Origin: Acidobacteriota bacterium | GTDB taxonomy: Bacteria; Acidobacteriota; Blastocatellia; Pyrinomonadales; Pyrinomonadaceae | DNA length: 36,360 nucleotides | Assembly: GCA_019247455.1 (NCBI GenBank) | Contig: JAFAOW010000128.1 | Span: forward strand, 1 to 36,360 | Direction of reading: 5' to 3' | Part shown: piece after piece, positions 1-8,285 of the stretch | How positions within the stretch are numbered: the stretch's first letter is position 1 | Layout of the letters: each line of letters begins with the position of its first letter | Notes under the pieces: model-generated | The model's database searches: none | What the model saw: the letters and a program-made list of their open reading frames with translations, nothing else | What the model was told of the DNA's origin: nothing | Program-made: the position numbers and the translations under genes

Positions 1-2
1 TT

Positions 3-632
3 ATCGACGTTTTTCAGGCCGAGGCCGAGACCATCGGCGACGTCAGTTGGCTCGTACAGGGCACGCTCTATCCTGATGTGATCGAGTCGGTCTCGCTTCG
101 CGGCGCGTCCGTCACGATCAAGACGCATCACAACGTCGGCGGATTGCCGGAGAAGATGCACCTAAAATTGATCGAGCCTCTTCGAGAGCTTTTTAAGGAC
201 GAAGTGCGGCTGATCGGCAAGGATCTCGGCATTCCCAATGAGATATTGCAGAGGCACCCGTTCCCGGGGCCGGGCCTCGGCGTGCGCATCCTGGGCGACA
301 TCACTCCTGAGAAGGTCGAGCTGCTGCAAAAGGCTGATCGGATCTTTATTGACGAGTTAAAAACGAATGGTCTTTACGCGGACGTTTGGCAGGCATTTGC
401 CGTGCTGCTCCCAATTCAATCGGTTGGGGTAATGGGAGATTTTCGCACCTACGAGAAGACCGTCGCCTTGCGAGCGGTGACTTCCACCGACGGAATGACA
501 GCTGACTGGGCCCGTCTTCCACACGATTTCATCGCCCGCGTATCCTCGCGGATCACCAGCGAAGTGCGAGGTGTCAACCGCGTGGTCTATGACGTCTCCT
601 CCAAGCCGCCGTCGACTATCGAGTGGGAATAG
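3..632 (+). CDS. guaA: GMP synthase (glutamine-hydrolysing), C-terminal part
   Basis: This is the C-terminal 209 residues of GMP synthase; the start lies left of the window and the reading frame is open from base 3. The enzyme aminates XMP to GMP with glutamine and ATP in the cytoplasm, the last step of guanine nucleotide synthesis. Visible hallmarks are the end of the ATP-pyrophosphatase domain ([16 protein letters not shown]) and the dimerisation domain with [11 protein letters not shown], the [15 protein letters not shown] block, and the invariant ending ([18 protein letters not shown]). The amidotransferase domain is outside the window. The stop codon abuts the stop of the convergent lipoprotein gene. 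Identification is essentially certain. Confidence 0.97.
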   Translation: MDVFQAEAETIGDVSWLVQGTLYPDVIESVSLRGASVTIKTHHNVGGLPEKMHLKLIEPLRELFKDEVRLIGKDLGIPNEILQRHPFPGPGLGVRILGDITPEKVELLQKADRIFIDELKTNGLYADVWQAFAVLLPIQSVGVMGDFRTYEKTVALRAVTSTDGMTADWARLPHDFIARVSSRITSEVRGVNRVVYDVSSKPPSTIEWE

Positions 633-1478
633 TCATTTTATCCTTCTCACCGGCAGGGACTTTCCGTCCGACGATCGATTGAATGTCCCCGAGTTGTAGT
701 TCGAGTCATCGAATACAAACTGGTTTGACGACCCATCCTTGTTTGACGACTCGAAAGTGTTCCCGTCTTTATAGAAATAGGTCTCGACTCCCGAGCCTTT
801 CGCCCATCGAACATCAAACGACATCTTCGACGGCGTGACAGTACAGGTTGTCTCGCCCACCTGATACTTGCCATCGAATTCATTTGACGAGGATGTCTCG
901 TTCTGCCCAGAATAAGTTTCCTTGAGCCACTTGAGCAGGCTGTCGCCGCCGCCGTAGAGGATATTGTCGATCCGCCAGTTATCACCGACCCGTGTGAGCG
1001 AGAACGTGACCGTTACTTTCTTTCCAAAGTTTGTGAAAGTTACGGGCACTTTAGCAGCATTGCCATTAATTTCGGCTTTGCCGACCGCGAAATTCTTGAT
1101 GTCAGTGTCCTGAGCGTTATAAAGCGGATCGGCGTCGATGGCTCCAACCTCGTCCTTAGTACTTGTCGCGTCTTTCCAAATAAGGTCTGCGAGCTGTTTC
1201 GCAAAATACTTATCGACGAGTGCACGGTCCTTTGTCTGGAAGAAAGGACTGTGTTTGCCCTCGTGGGCTTTATACAGATCGGCAACAAGCGCTTCGGCCG
1301 CGGCGGCTGAAGCATCACCGCCGCCGGTTGCGGGGGTGCCCTCGGGTTGGACGCCCGTATTTGCGTTCGTGTTGGCAGCGTTCACGTTAGCGTTGACATT
1401 CGTTCCAAAACTGAATGAACACGATGCGAACAGAATAGCGGAGAAAAGGGCGGTCATTATTACGGTCATTTTTTTCAT
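633..1478 (-). CDS. DUF3828-like lipoprotein
   Basis: The product is 281 residues with a lipoprotein signal peptide: a KK n-region, a hydrophobic stretch, and the lipobox LFASC with Cys20 as the lipid-attached residue. An Asn/Ala/Thr-rich linker (about residues 28-45) follows, typical of acidobacterial lipoproteins. Residues of about 60-190 (VADLYKAHEGKHSPFF, VDKYFAKQLADLIWKD, VGDNWRIDNILYGG) resemble DUF3828, a fold of unknown function. The last 80 residues form a separate beta-rich segment with one Cys and do not match anything I recognise. It probably sits in the periplasm attached to a membrane. It converges on guaA with no gap and diverges from the ABC ATPase gene, so it is a single-gene unit. 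Confidence 0.82.
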   Translation of the reverse strand: MKKMTVIMTALFSAILFASCSFSFGTNVNANVNAANTNANTGVQPEGTPATGGGDASAAAAEALVADLYKAHEGKHSPFFQTKDRALVDKYFAKQLADLIWKDATSTKDEVGAIDADPLYNAQDTDIKNFAVGKAEINGNAAKVPVTFTNFGKKVTVTFSLTRVGDNWRIDNILYGGGDSLLKWLKETYSGQNETSSSNEFDGKYQVGETTCTVTPSKMSFDVRWAKGSGVETYFYKDGNTFESSNKDGSSNQFVFDDSNYNSGTFNRSSDGKSLPVRRIK

Positions 1479-1550
1479 GGGGTGATCCTCGTTGGCTTAT
1501 GGTATCTAAAAAGGGGACCCTCAACAAAAGCCCATCGATCTTGCGGCCTG

Positions 1551-1559
1551 TGCGATAAT
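1551..1559 (+). promoter_or_regulatory. Candidate extended -10 promoter of the osmoprotectant transporter operon
   Basis: TGC-GATAAT is an extended -10 element with five of six bases of the -10 consensus. No good -35 box lies 17 bp upstream, as is common for extended -10 promoters. The predicted transcription start would be only about 6-8 bases before the ATG at 1573, so the leader would be very short. Inference from motif match only. Confidence 0.3.
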
Positions 1560-1572
1560 CGGAAGAATCTCA

Positions 1573-2301
1573 ATGTCTAATGTCGTCGAATTTCGTGGCG
1601 TTTCGTACGCTGTCAGCGGGCTGCAGATCATCGATTCGCTCGATCTCGCCGTCGCGAAAGGTGAGATTCTGATCCTGCTTGGCGAGTCTGGATGCGGCAA
1701 GACAACGACGCTAAAGCTCATCAATCGCCTGCTGGAGCCTACCTCGGGCGCGGTTCTGGTAGAGGGCCGGCCGACGACTGAATGGAATACGGTCGAGCTT
1801 CGCCGGCATATCGGATACGTGCTGCAGGAGGGCGGCCTCTTTCCGCACATGACGATCGCTGAGAATGTCGGTCTGCCGCTCAGGTTGCGGAACGAGCCTA
1901 GTTCGTCTCGCGTTTCCGAGATGCTCGATCTTGTTGATCTGTCACCCGAGAGGTTCGCGTCGCGGTATCCGCACGAGTTATCAGGCGGCCAGCGGCAGCG
2001 TGTCGGCGTCGCCAGAGCGTTAGTTTCCGACCCGGATCTGCTGCTGCTCGATGAGCCCTTTGGAGCTCTCGACGCGCTCACGCGAAACGCGCTGCAAAAG
2101 GAGTTTGCAAAACTTGTCCGAGAGCTCGGCAAGACCGCCGTTTTTGTGACACACGACCTTCACGAAGCGATGCTGCTCGGCGACCGGATCGCATTGATGG
2201 ATAAGGGCCGCCTGGTTTTGCTGGCAAGTCCCGGCGATTTTCGCCGCTCTGACATTCCATTGGTCCGGTCGTACCTCGATACAGTTTTGGCCCCGGCGTA
2301 A
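1573..2301 (+). CDS. Osmoprotectant (glycine betaine/choline-type) ABC transporter ATP-binding protein
   Basis: This 242-residue ATPase energises uptake through the permease/binding-protein fusion encoded at 3929-5479. The nucleotide-binding fold is complete: Walker A GESGCGKTT (residues 37-45), Q-loop Gln85, signature LSGGQRQRVGVARAL (136-150), Walker B LLLLDE (156-161), D-loop GALDA, and switch His194 (VTHD). It lacks the C-terminal CBS pair found in OpuCA and ProV, so it is a short form. The family assignment rests on the neighbouring OpuBB/OpuBC-like fusion and the ProV/OpuCA-like sequence. The start ATG is preceded by GGAAGA. A Tat-exported amidase gene separates it from its permease. 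Substrate is inferred, not shown. Confidence 0.87.
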   Translation: MSNVVEFRGVSYAVSGLQIIDSLDLAVAKGEILILLGESGCGKTTTLKLINRLLEPTSGAVLVEGRPTTEWNTVELRRHIGYVLQEGGLFPHMTIAENVGLPLRLRNEPSSSRVSEMLDLVDLSPERFASRYPHELSGGQRQRVGVARALVSDPDLLLLDEPFGALDALTRNALQKEFAKLVRELGKTAVFVTHDLHEAMLLGDRIALMDKGRLVLLASPGDFRRSDIPLVRSYLDTVLAPA

Positions 2302-2323
2302 GGTCGGGATAATATTCTCAACG

Positions 2324-3928
2324 ATGAAGCTACAGAATAGACGCGAGTTCCTCCTCACCGGTGCGGCCGGCCTGACGGCAATGACACTGTTCCAAAATAC
2401 AAGAGGCGACCTCGTCTTCGTCGACGGCGACCCGTATCCCGAGCTCGTGGAAGTGACCATCTCCCAGCTGCAGGCGCAAATGAAGGCGGGCAAGCTGACC
2501 TCGCGCCGGCTTTGCGAGATGTACATCGCACGCATACAAGAGATCGACACAAAAACGCACTCCGTACTCGAGATCAACCCCGACGCGCTCACGATCGCTG
2601 ATGCTCTTGATAAGGAACGCAAGAAGAAAAAGGTGCGTTCACCCATGCACGGCATCCCGGTGCTGATCAAGGACAACATCGACACCGCGGACAATATGCT
2701 AACGACGGCCGGCTCGCTTGCGCTCGTCGAAGCACCGAAACCAAAACAGGATGCGTTCGTCGCTGCACAGCTTCGCAAAGCGGGCGCCGTCATTCTGGGA
2801 AAGACCAACCTGAGCGAATGGGCGAACTTTCGCGACAATCGATCCATAAGCGGATGGTCTGGACGCGGGGGCCAGACGAACAACGCCTACTTCCTCGATC
2901 AAAACCCCAGCGGCTCAAGCGCTGGATCCGGAGTATCCGTTTCCGCGAATCTCACTCCCGTCGCGATCGGGACGGAGACGAACGGGTCAATAATCTCACC
3001 GTCGATCACAAACGGAATCGTCGGTATAAAACCGACCGTCGGTCTCGTATCGCGCAGCGGCATAATTCCGATCTCGCATACACAGGACACGGCCGGCCCA
3101 ATGGCCCGAAATGTTACGGATGCGGCCATCCTCCTGGGAGCTGTTGCCGGGACTGATAAGAATGATCCGGCAACTGCCGATGCCGACAAGCGGAGGGAAA
3201 AGGATTACACAAAATTCCTCGATGCGAACGCCTTAAAGGGTGCGCGGCTGGGACTTATTACATTTCCGCCGCAGCGAAATGTCGAAGCGTGGAAGGCCTA
3301 CTGGCAGCCATTCTTTAATAAACTCACCGAAGCGGGCTCGACTCTGGTGGACGTCACGTTTCCCGTTCTGAGTACGATGCAGGCGGACGAGACCGCCCTG
3401 CTGCAGTTCGAGTTTAAGGCGGATCTGAACAAGTACCTTGCGGCCCGCGGCGGCAAGTACACGACCCTCGAGCAGCTAATTAAATTCAACGACGACAATA
3501 AGGACAAAGAGCTGCCCAAGTTTGGCCAGGGGATCTTTATCGACTCCCAGAAACGGGGCGACCTTACCGATAAGTCCTATCTTGAAGCGGTCGATAGACT
3601 CCGAAAGGGAACTCGTGACAACGGCATCGACGCTCTCCTCACGACCAAGGGCCTTGACGCCCTGGTCGGACCGGCCGGCGGCAGTACGTACGGCCTCGCG
3701 GCCGTTGCAGGCTATCCATACATCACCGTCCCGCTCGGCCTGCGAGACGTTCCTCCGTCAACCAATGCACAGGGAACGGCGATACCCGGCGCGACCATCG
3801 CGACCGGCATGGGTTTCTTCGGCACGGCATGGTCCGAAGCAAAGCTGATCAAGTACGCCTACGCCTTTGAGCAGAGAACAAAGGGCCGCGTAACTCCGCA
3901 ACTGCTGCCGACAATGCCGAGAAAGTAG
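2324..3928 (+). CDS. Tat-exported amidase (amidase signature family)
   Basis: The product is a 534-residue hydrolase of the amidase signature family, which cleaves carbon-nitrogen amide bonds by a Ser-cisSer-Lys triad. The triad is visible: Lys116 in VLIKDNID, cis-Ser198 in PSGSSAGSG, and nucleophile Ser222 in TETNGSIISPS, with the family's usual 24-residue spacing between the serines. The N-terminus NRREFLLTGAAGLTAM is a twin-arginine signal, so the enzyme is likely folded before export to the periplasm. The gene starts 22 bp after the ABC ATPase, and the permease gene starts immediately after its stop, so it belongs to the transporter operon. It may release an amide-bound solute for uptake; the substrate cannot be read from the sequence. 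Glutamyl-tRNA amidotransferase GatA is excluded by the signal peptide and context. Confidence 0.9.
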   Translation: MKLQNRREFLLTGAAGLTAMTLFQNTRGDLVFVDGDPYPELVEVTISQLQAQMKAGKLTSRRLCEMYIARIQEIDTKTHSVLEINPDALTIADALDKERKKKKVRSPMHGIPVLIKDNIDTADNMLTTAGSLALVEAPKPKQDAFVAAQLRKAGAVILGKTNLSEWANFRDNRSISGWSGRGGQTNNAYFLDQNPSGSSAGSGVSVSANLTPVAIGTETNGSIISPSITNGIVGIKPTVGLVSRSGIIPISHTQDTAGPMARNVTDAAILLGAVAGTDKNDPATADADKRREKDYTKFLDANALKGARLGLITFPPQRNVEAWKAYWQPFFNKLTEAGSTLVDVTFPVLSTMQADETALLQFEFKADLNKYLAARGGKYTTLEQLIKFNDDNKDKELPKFGQGIFIDSQKRGDLTDKSYLEAVDRLRKGTRDNGIDALLTTKGLDALVGPAGGSTYGLAAVAGYPYITVPLGLRDVPPSTNAQGTAIPGATIATGMGFFGTAWSEAKLIKYAYAFEQRTKGRVTPQLLPTMPRK

Positions 3929-5479
3929 TTGTACGAGTTTCTACAATTTCTAAAGTCCAACTGGCTCGAGCTGCTCACGCTGACTCGCGAACACATTCTA
4001 CTCGTGCTTGTCTCGACAGGTGTTGCTGTCGCGATCGGACTGCCGCTCGGAGTCGTCCTCACAAGAGTAAAGTCGCTTCGTACGCCCGTACTGGGCTTCG
4101 CGAACGTGATGCAGACGGTGCCGAGCCTGGCGCTGTTTGGCCTGCTTATTCCCATTCCGTTCATCGGCGGGATCGGGGCAAGGACCGCGATAATCGCACT
4201 CGCTTTATACGCCCTGCTGCCCGTGATCCGAAACACTGTAACGGGCATTCTCGGTATCGATCCGAAAACGGTCGAGTCCGCTGACGCTCTCGGAATGACT
4301 ACCTGGCAGAAGCTGCGAATGGTGGAACTCCCGCTTGCGATGCCAGTGATCCTGACTGGCGTGCGTGTCGCGGTTGTGATCTCGGTCGGCGTCGCGACCG
4401 TTGCTGCGGCGGTTGGCGCAGGCGGGCTGGGGACATATATTTTTCGCGGCCTCAGACAGAATGACAATAACCTGCTTATCGCAGGTGCTCTTTTCTCGGC
4501 TCTGCTTGCTCTGGTTTGCGATTTTGGCCTGGGGCAATTTGAGCGAAGCTATGCAATAGGCGAGATCGCTTCCTCAGTTCGCCGCCGCACAGTTGGTGTG
4601 GCCGTCGTTGCCTTGCTGGCATTGGTCGCGGTCAGCGGTTTGCTGCCGGGACTTCGTGCCGCGGGCGAGGTTCCAATGGCATCGCCGACGCGGTCCGTCG
4701 TGGTCGGTTCTAAGGATTTCACAGAGTCCATCATCCTCGCCGAGATCTTGTCACAGATGCTTGAGAAGCAGGGCGTTTCGGTCCGGCGGCAATTCGAGCT
4801 TGGCGGCAATCTCGCGCACGACAGCCTGCTCTCGAAGCAGATCGATGTTTATCCTGAGTACACGGGCACAGCCTACACGGCGATCTTAAAGCATCAGCCT
4901 ATCACCGATCCGCAAAAGGTTTACGATCAGACAAAAAGTGAATACGCTTCGCGATTCGATCTTGAGCTGAGTCCGTCGCTGGGTTTCTCAAATGATTTTG
5001 CGATCCTCGTCCGGGGCGATGTCGCTCGACAAGACAACCTCAAAAATATCTCCGACGCGGTCCCGCTCGCGCGGAATTGGCAGGCCGGATTCGGGCAGGA
5101 TTTTATGTCGCGGGCCGATGGCTATCCAGGGTTCAAGAAAGCGTACGGTTTCGATTTTGCAAAGCAGCCGCGCGAGATGGACCTTTCTCTGACTTACCGT
5201 GCCCTTGCTGCGGGTGAGCTAGACATCATTGCGGGCAATTCTACCGACGGCCTTATCTCCGCGCTAGATCTGTTTCAATTAGTGGATGACAAACATTACT
5301 TCCCGCCGTATCAGGCGGTCTTCATCGCGAGAAACGAGATCGCTGCCGATCTGTCGAGAGTTTTCGCACAGCTTAATAATGCGATCTCAACCGAGGATAT
5401 GCGGCGGATGAATTATGAGGTCGACGGCAAAAAGCGAACTCCCCGCGAGGTTGCCGCCGAGTGGGTCGCCCATAATTAG
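3929..5479 (+). CDS. Osmoprotectant ABC transporter permease fused to substrate-binding protein
   Basis: This is a 516-residue fusion. Residues of about 1-210 are the BPD_transp_1 permease with several membrane segments and the EAA-like coupling loop (ESADALGMTTWQKLRMVELPLAMP). A further membrane segment at about 221-242 leads to a periplasmic OpuAC-type binding domain (about 255-516) starting VVGSKDFTESIILAEIL and containing YPEYTGTAYTAIL and YFPPYQAVF. Such permease/binding fusions are known in the OpuB/BusAB family for glycine betaine, choline or carnitine. The start is a TTG directly after the amidase stop codon, which implies translational coupling; no other start fits as well. With the ATPase at 1573 it makes a complete transporter with its receptor tethered to the channel. 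Confidence 0.88.
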   Translation: MYEFLQFLKSNWLELLTLTREHILLVLVSTGVAVAIGLPLGVVLTRVKSLRTPVLGFANVMQTVPSLALFGLLIPIPFIGGIGARTAIIALALYALLPVIRNTVTGILGIDPKTVESADALGMTTWQKLRMVELPLAMPVILTGVRVAVVISVGVATVAAAVGAGGLGTYIFRGLRQNDNNLLIAGALFSALLALVCDFGLGQFERSYAIGEIASSVRRRTVGVAVVALLALVAVSGLLPGLRAAGEVPMASPTRSVVVGSKDFTESIILAEILSQMLEKQGVSVRRQFELGGNLAHDSLLSKQIDVYPEYTGTAYTAILKHQPITDPQKVYDQTKSEYASRFDLELSPSLGFSNDFAILVRGDVARQDNLKNISDAVPLARNWQAGFGQDFMSRADGYPGFKKAYGFDFAKQPREMDLSLTYRALAAGELDIIAGNSTDGLISALDLFQLVDDKHYFPPYQAVFIARNEIAADLSRVFAQLNNAISTEDMRRMNYEVDGKKRTPREVAAEWVAHN

Positions 5480-5798
5480 CTTGCTTATTATTGCGAAGAG
5501 GAGTATTCTAATCATTTGAAATTGTGAGCCCGCCGATCGACGGTAAGAAGGAGCGAAACGTATCGCTCTGATTGATGGTTAGGGATCACGTTGTTAGTTA
5601 CTGTTAGAAGTGAGCTCTTCCGCCTCAGGCCGGGATGGAGCCCTCAGACGTAGATCCTTCCTTGCTTACCGTTACACTGAAGATAACAAGTTCCGCGTTC
5701 GTACCTTCTTATTACATCCCGAAGTATTGTCGAACATACGCGGCCTTAGCGCGTTGGTAAGTCCACAATACCTTCCGTAGATAAAGAAAATAGACTTA
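5480..5798 (+). other. Long gene-free leader upstream of the RhlE-type helicase
   Basis: These 319 bases hold no convincing gene. Near the left end, TTGCTT (5481-5486) and TATTCT (5504-5509), separated by 17 bp, form a weak sigma-70-like promoter. A 6-bp hairpin GAGCGA/TCGCTC with a 6-base loop lies at 5551-5568. The right end just before the helicase is AT-rich. If transcription starts near 5516, the helicase mRNA would carry a leader of about 280 bases, as is common for cold-inducible DEAD-box helicase genes. A reverse-strand open frame here shows no protein-like features. Confidence 0.35.
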
Positions 5799-6992
5799 AT
5801 GAGTTTTAGAGAATTAGGCTTGCACCCGGCCCTTTTGCGCCGCTGTGAGTCACTGGGGTACACATCGCCGACACCCGTACAAAAAGGAGCGATACCTATT
5901 ATTTTGAATGGCGGGGACCTCATTGCCACCGCCGAAACTGGCACGGGCAAGACCGCCGCGTTCCTGCTGCCCATCTTGCAGAGACTTGATACCGATCAGA
6001 AAAAAGGTACAACCGTCCTGATCCTGGCTCCGACTCGCGAACTCGCGAACCAGAGCGACGCTGCCTGCCGAGGCATGGCACCAAAGCACATCCGTTCGAC
6101 CTCGATAATCGGCGGGACTGGATACAAAGCCCAGATGGATGCTCTTCGCCGGAAGCCAAACATCCTGATAGCGACACCGGGACGCCTTATGGATTACATG
6201 GAGCAGGGGGTGGTCGATCTAAGAAGCGTTGACACGCTGGTGCTGGATGAGGCGGACCGAATGCTAGATATGGGTTTCCTACCGTCGATCAAACGGATAG
6301 CAAAGATGCTGCCCACGAAAAGGCAAACACTGCTCTTCTCTGCGACGATGTCCAACGAGATCGATCGGATCGCGGTCTCACTGATGAATGATCCCGAATA
6401 TATTTCCGTCAGCCGTCGCGGTACCGCGGCTGCGACCATCGATCAAAAGGCATATCCGGTTGCTGCGCACTCTAAGATGCCGCTCCTTCTTGATCTGCTG
6501 AAAACAGAGGAGTTCGATCGCGTGCTCGTTTTCACGCGAACGAAGCGCGGAGCCGATCGAGTCGCTCACATACTTGAAAAGTGGGACCATCGCTCGAATC
6601 GGATCCACGGCGATCGTTCGCAGTCGCAGCGCGAGGCGGCGCTTCGCAGTTTTCGCCAAGGTAAAACGAACGTCCTCGTGGCAACGGATGTTGCCGCACG
6701 AGGGATCGATATCGACAGCGTTTCGCACGTGATCAACTACGACGTTCCGGAAGCACCTGAGGATTATGTGCATCGCATAGGCCGCACTGGCCGGGCGGGA
6801 AATGTCGGTCGGGCGATAACGTTGCTCACGGTCGCAGAGGAGTCGAACATGCGGGCGATAGAAAAGCTCACTGGACAAGCGGTCGAGCGCGTCCTGCTTC
6901 CGGACTTCGGCGGGGTGGCTCAGGCGGTGACGACAAAGAAATTTGCCCCGTTAGGCGGGCGGCTAGCAAGACCATCCCGGCGAAGGCGCTAG
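5799..6992 (+). CDS. rhlE: DEAD-box ATP-dependent RNA helicase, RhlE type
   Basis: The 397-residue protein unwinds or remodels RNA duplexes in the cytoplasm, typically during ribosome assembly, RNA decay or cold adaptation. All core motifs are in order: the Q motif with Gln28 (GYTSPTPVQ), motif I AETGTGKT (45-52), Ia PTRELA (78-83), Ib TPGR (126-129), II DEAD (150-153), III SAT (181-183), V ATDVAARGID, and VI HRIGRTGR (325-332). The tail after the core is short and ends in a basic PSRRRR-like stretch, as in RhlE rather than DbpA or CsdA. The start MSFRELGLHPALL matches the family N-terminus. An intrinsic terminator follows at 7037. The exact paralogue name is less certain than the family. Confidence 0.93.
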   Translation: MSFRELGLHPALLRRCESLGYTSPTPVQKGAIPIILNGGDLIATAETGTGKTAAFLLPILQRLDTDQKKGTTVLILAPTRELANQSDAACRGMAPKHIRSTSIIGGTGYKAQMDALRRKPNILIATPGRLMDYMEQGVVDLRSVDTLVLDEADRMLDMGFLPSIKRIAKMLPTKRQTLLFSATMSNEIDRIAVSLMNDPEYISVSRRGTAAATIDQKAYPVAAHSKMPLLLDLLKTEEFDRVLVFTRTKRGADRVAHILEKWDHRSNRIHGDRSQSQREAALRSFRQGKTNVLVATDVAARGIDIDSVSHVINYDVPEAPEDYVHRIGRTGRAGNVGRAITLLTVAEESNMRAIEKLTGQAVERVLLPDFGGVAQAVTTKKFAPLGGRLARPSRRRR

Positions 6993-7036
6993 CGGGAGGG
7001 ATGACAGACACTCACGCTGATGCGTTGGGGATTGAT

Positions 7037-7063
7037 AGGCGGCTCGCATAGGGCCGCCTTTTT
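7037..7063 (+). terminator. Intrinsic terminator of the RhlE-type helicase gene
   Basis: AGGCGGC (7037-7043) and GCCGCCT (7053-7059) form a 7-bp GC-rich stem with a 9-base loop, followed by a run of five T. It lies 44 bp after the helicase stop codon and before the end of the convergent secreted-protein gene. Confidence 0.75.
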
Positions 7064-7078
7064 GGCAAAATGCTTGAT

Positions 7079-7462
7079 TCAGGTTGCGGCGTGTTTCGTT
7101 GCCGTCCATTGGCCGGTGTTTCCTTCAGCCTGAAACTCGCCAACGAGTTTTCCGTCTTTAAGCTCGCCGGACATCACCACGTCCTCGTGACTCGCGAACT
7201 TCGCCGTGCAGGTTAGCTTGCCCTTATCCCACTTGCCGTCGGTGATGGTACCTGGCCCTGTATGTGCTGTGTTGACCGTTCCAGTTACCTTGTTCCCGTC
7301 GACCTTTAGCGTGATCGTCCCTGAGGCGCTCTGCCCCGCTACGCTGAAGGTGATATCCCATTCACCGCTCACCGGATCGTGAAATCGATGCATATTGCCG
7401 CCAAGCGATGCGTGCGCCGTACCGAGCAGCATAAAAGCGGTAATTAATAGCTTTATAAACAT
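7079..7462 (-). CDS. Small secreted beta-rich protein
   Basis: The 127-residue product has a cleavable signal peptide (MFIKLLITAFMLLGTAHA, cleavage likely after residue 18). The mature part is an alternation of short beta strands and Gly/Asp turns (GEWDITFSVAGQSASGTITL, GTITDGKWDKGKLTC, MSGELKDGKLVGEFQ). Such lipocalin-like or calycin-like modules occur in acidobacterial secreted proteins, often attached to hydrolases. Here it stands alone. I cannot assign a function. It is transcribed divergently from the TetR gene and may be its target, given the palindrome between them. Confidence 0.75.
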   Translation of the reverse strand: MFIKLLITAFMLLGTAHASLGGNMHRFHDPVSGEWDITFSVAGQSASGTITLKVDGNKVTGTVNTAHTGPGTITDGKWDKGKLTCTAKFASHEDVVMSGELKDGKLVGEFQAEGNTGQWTATKHAAT

Positions 7463-7556
7463 TAGAAATGCTCCTTTGAATAAGTGTCGCTTGCGAAAGC
7501 GTGAGTGAAGTTTATGGTGCGGCTAAATGCCGGTCAATAGACGCCAAGGGCCGGTC

Positions 7557-7572
7557 TGTCTAAATTTGGACA
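7557..7572. promoter_or_regulatory. Candidate TetR operator in the divergent intergenic region
   Basis: TGTCTAAATTTGGACA is a 16-bp palindrome with one mismatched pair: TGTC-N-AAATTT-N-GACA. It covers a candidate -10 (TAAATT, 7561-7566) placed 17 bp after TAGACG (7538-7543). Its size, symmetry and position between the TetR gene and the divergent secreted-protein gene fit an autoregulatory TetR site. Binding is inferred. Confidence 0.5.
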
Positions 7573-7575
7573 ATT

Positions 7576-8235
7576 GTGGCGATAATGTTCATAATCTCTC
7601 AAATGAAGCATCCGCAACACGGTAACCGAGACCGACGGGTCAGTCGCACCGTACAAGCACTTCGGAGTTCTTTGTTCGAGCTTATTCAGGAAAAGCACTA
7701 CGACTCGATCACCGTTCAGGACATCATCGAGCGTGCAAATATAGGCCGGTCAACGTTTTACGTTCACTTTCGCGACAAAGAGGATCTCTTTATCGGCGAT
7801 TGGAAGAACTTCCTTGAAATGATTGCCGGGCATATCGACGTGCTGAAGGCGGCGAGCGGGCGCGTGGCTCCGGTCGAGGGCCTCATGATGCATCTCAAGG
7901 ATGTTCACCCCTATTACCGCGCGCTAGTTAGGTCGGGAAAGACGGACCGGTTATTTTCGCTCGGCACCGAATTCCTAGCGGAAGAGATCGAGAAAAAACT
8001 CGTAGCAGACGGGATCAAGCTTTCGATCCCGCCTGCGGTTTGTGCGCACTTTATCTCGCTGCAGATCTTTGGCTCGCTGAAATGGTGGCTCGATCGTGAC
8101 ATGCCGTACGACCCCGTGGAGATGGGCCGCATAGTGAATGAATTGGTCGCACCCGCGATCGCGAACGTCAGCGGCCCGACATATGCTGGCACCACGTCCG
8201 GCCCTGCGTTCACCCACGCAGGTATCCACCAATAG
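7576..8235 (+). CDS. TetR/AcrR family transcriptional regulator
   Basis: This is a one-component DNA-binding regulator. The N-terminal helix-turn-helix is clear: ITVQDIIERANIGRSTFYVHFRDKEDLF at about residues 54-81. The C-terminal part (about 90-205) has the LFSLGTEFL and LKWWLDRDMPYDPVEMGRIVNEL pattern of the TetR_C_8-like ligand domain. The start is uncertain: GTG at 7576 (219 residues, used here) overlaps the region next to the palindrome, while ATG at 7585 or 7603 gives a protein three or nine residues shorter; none has a clear Shine-Dalgarno. The final 20 residues are Gly/Thr/Pro-rich and probably disordered. The ligand is unknown; the nearest candidate target is the divergent secreted-protein gene. 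Confidence 0.88.
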   Translation: MAIMFIISQMKHPQHGNRDRRVSRTVQALRSSLFELIQEKHYDSITVQDIIERANIGRSTFYVHFRDKEDLFIGDWKNFLEMIAGHIDVLKAASGRVAPVEGLMMHLKDVHPYYRALVRSGKTDRLFSLGTEFLAEEIEKKLVADGIKLSIPPAVCAHFISLQIFGSLKWWLDRDMPYDPVEMGRIVNELVAPAIANVSGPTYAGTTSGPAFTHAGIHQ

Positions 8236-8285
8236 AAAAGGCGAAGCAATTGCCCGCCTCTTAAGGTGCCAAACTGTTGCTCTCT

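Noticed and set aside
2020-2883. Long reverse-strand open frame opposite the ABC ATPase and amidase genes
   Set aside because: It runs antisense to two well-identified genes, is Ser/Arg/Cys-rich and has no family features; GC-rich codon use creates such frames.
5672-5974. Reverse-strand open frame in the leader and start of the helicase gene
   Set aside because: It overlaps the start of a certain gene and shows no signal peptide, domain or ribosome site.
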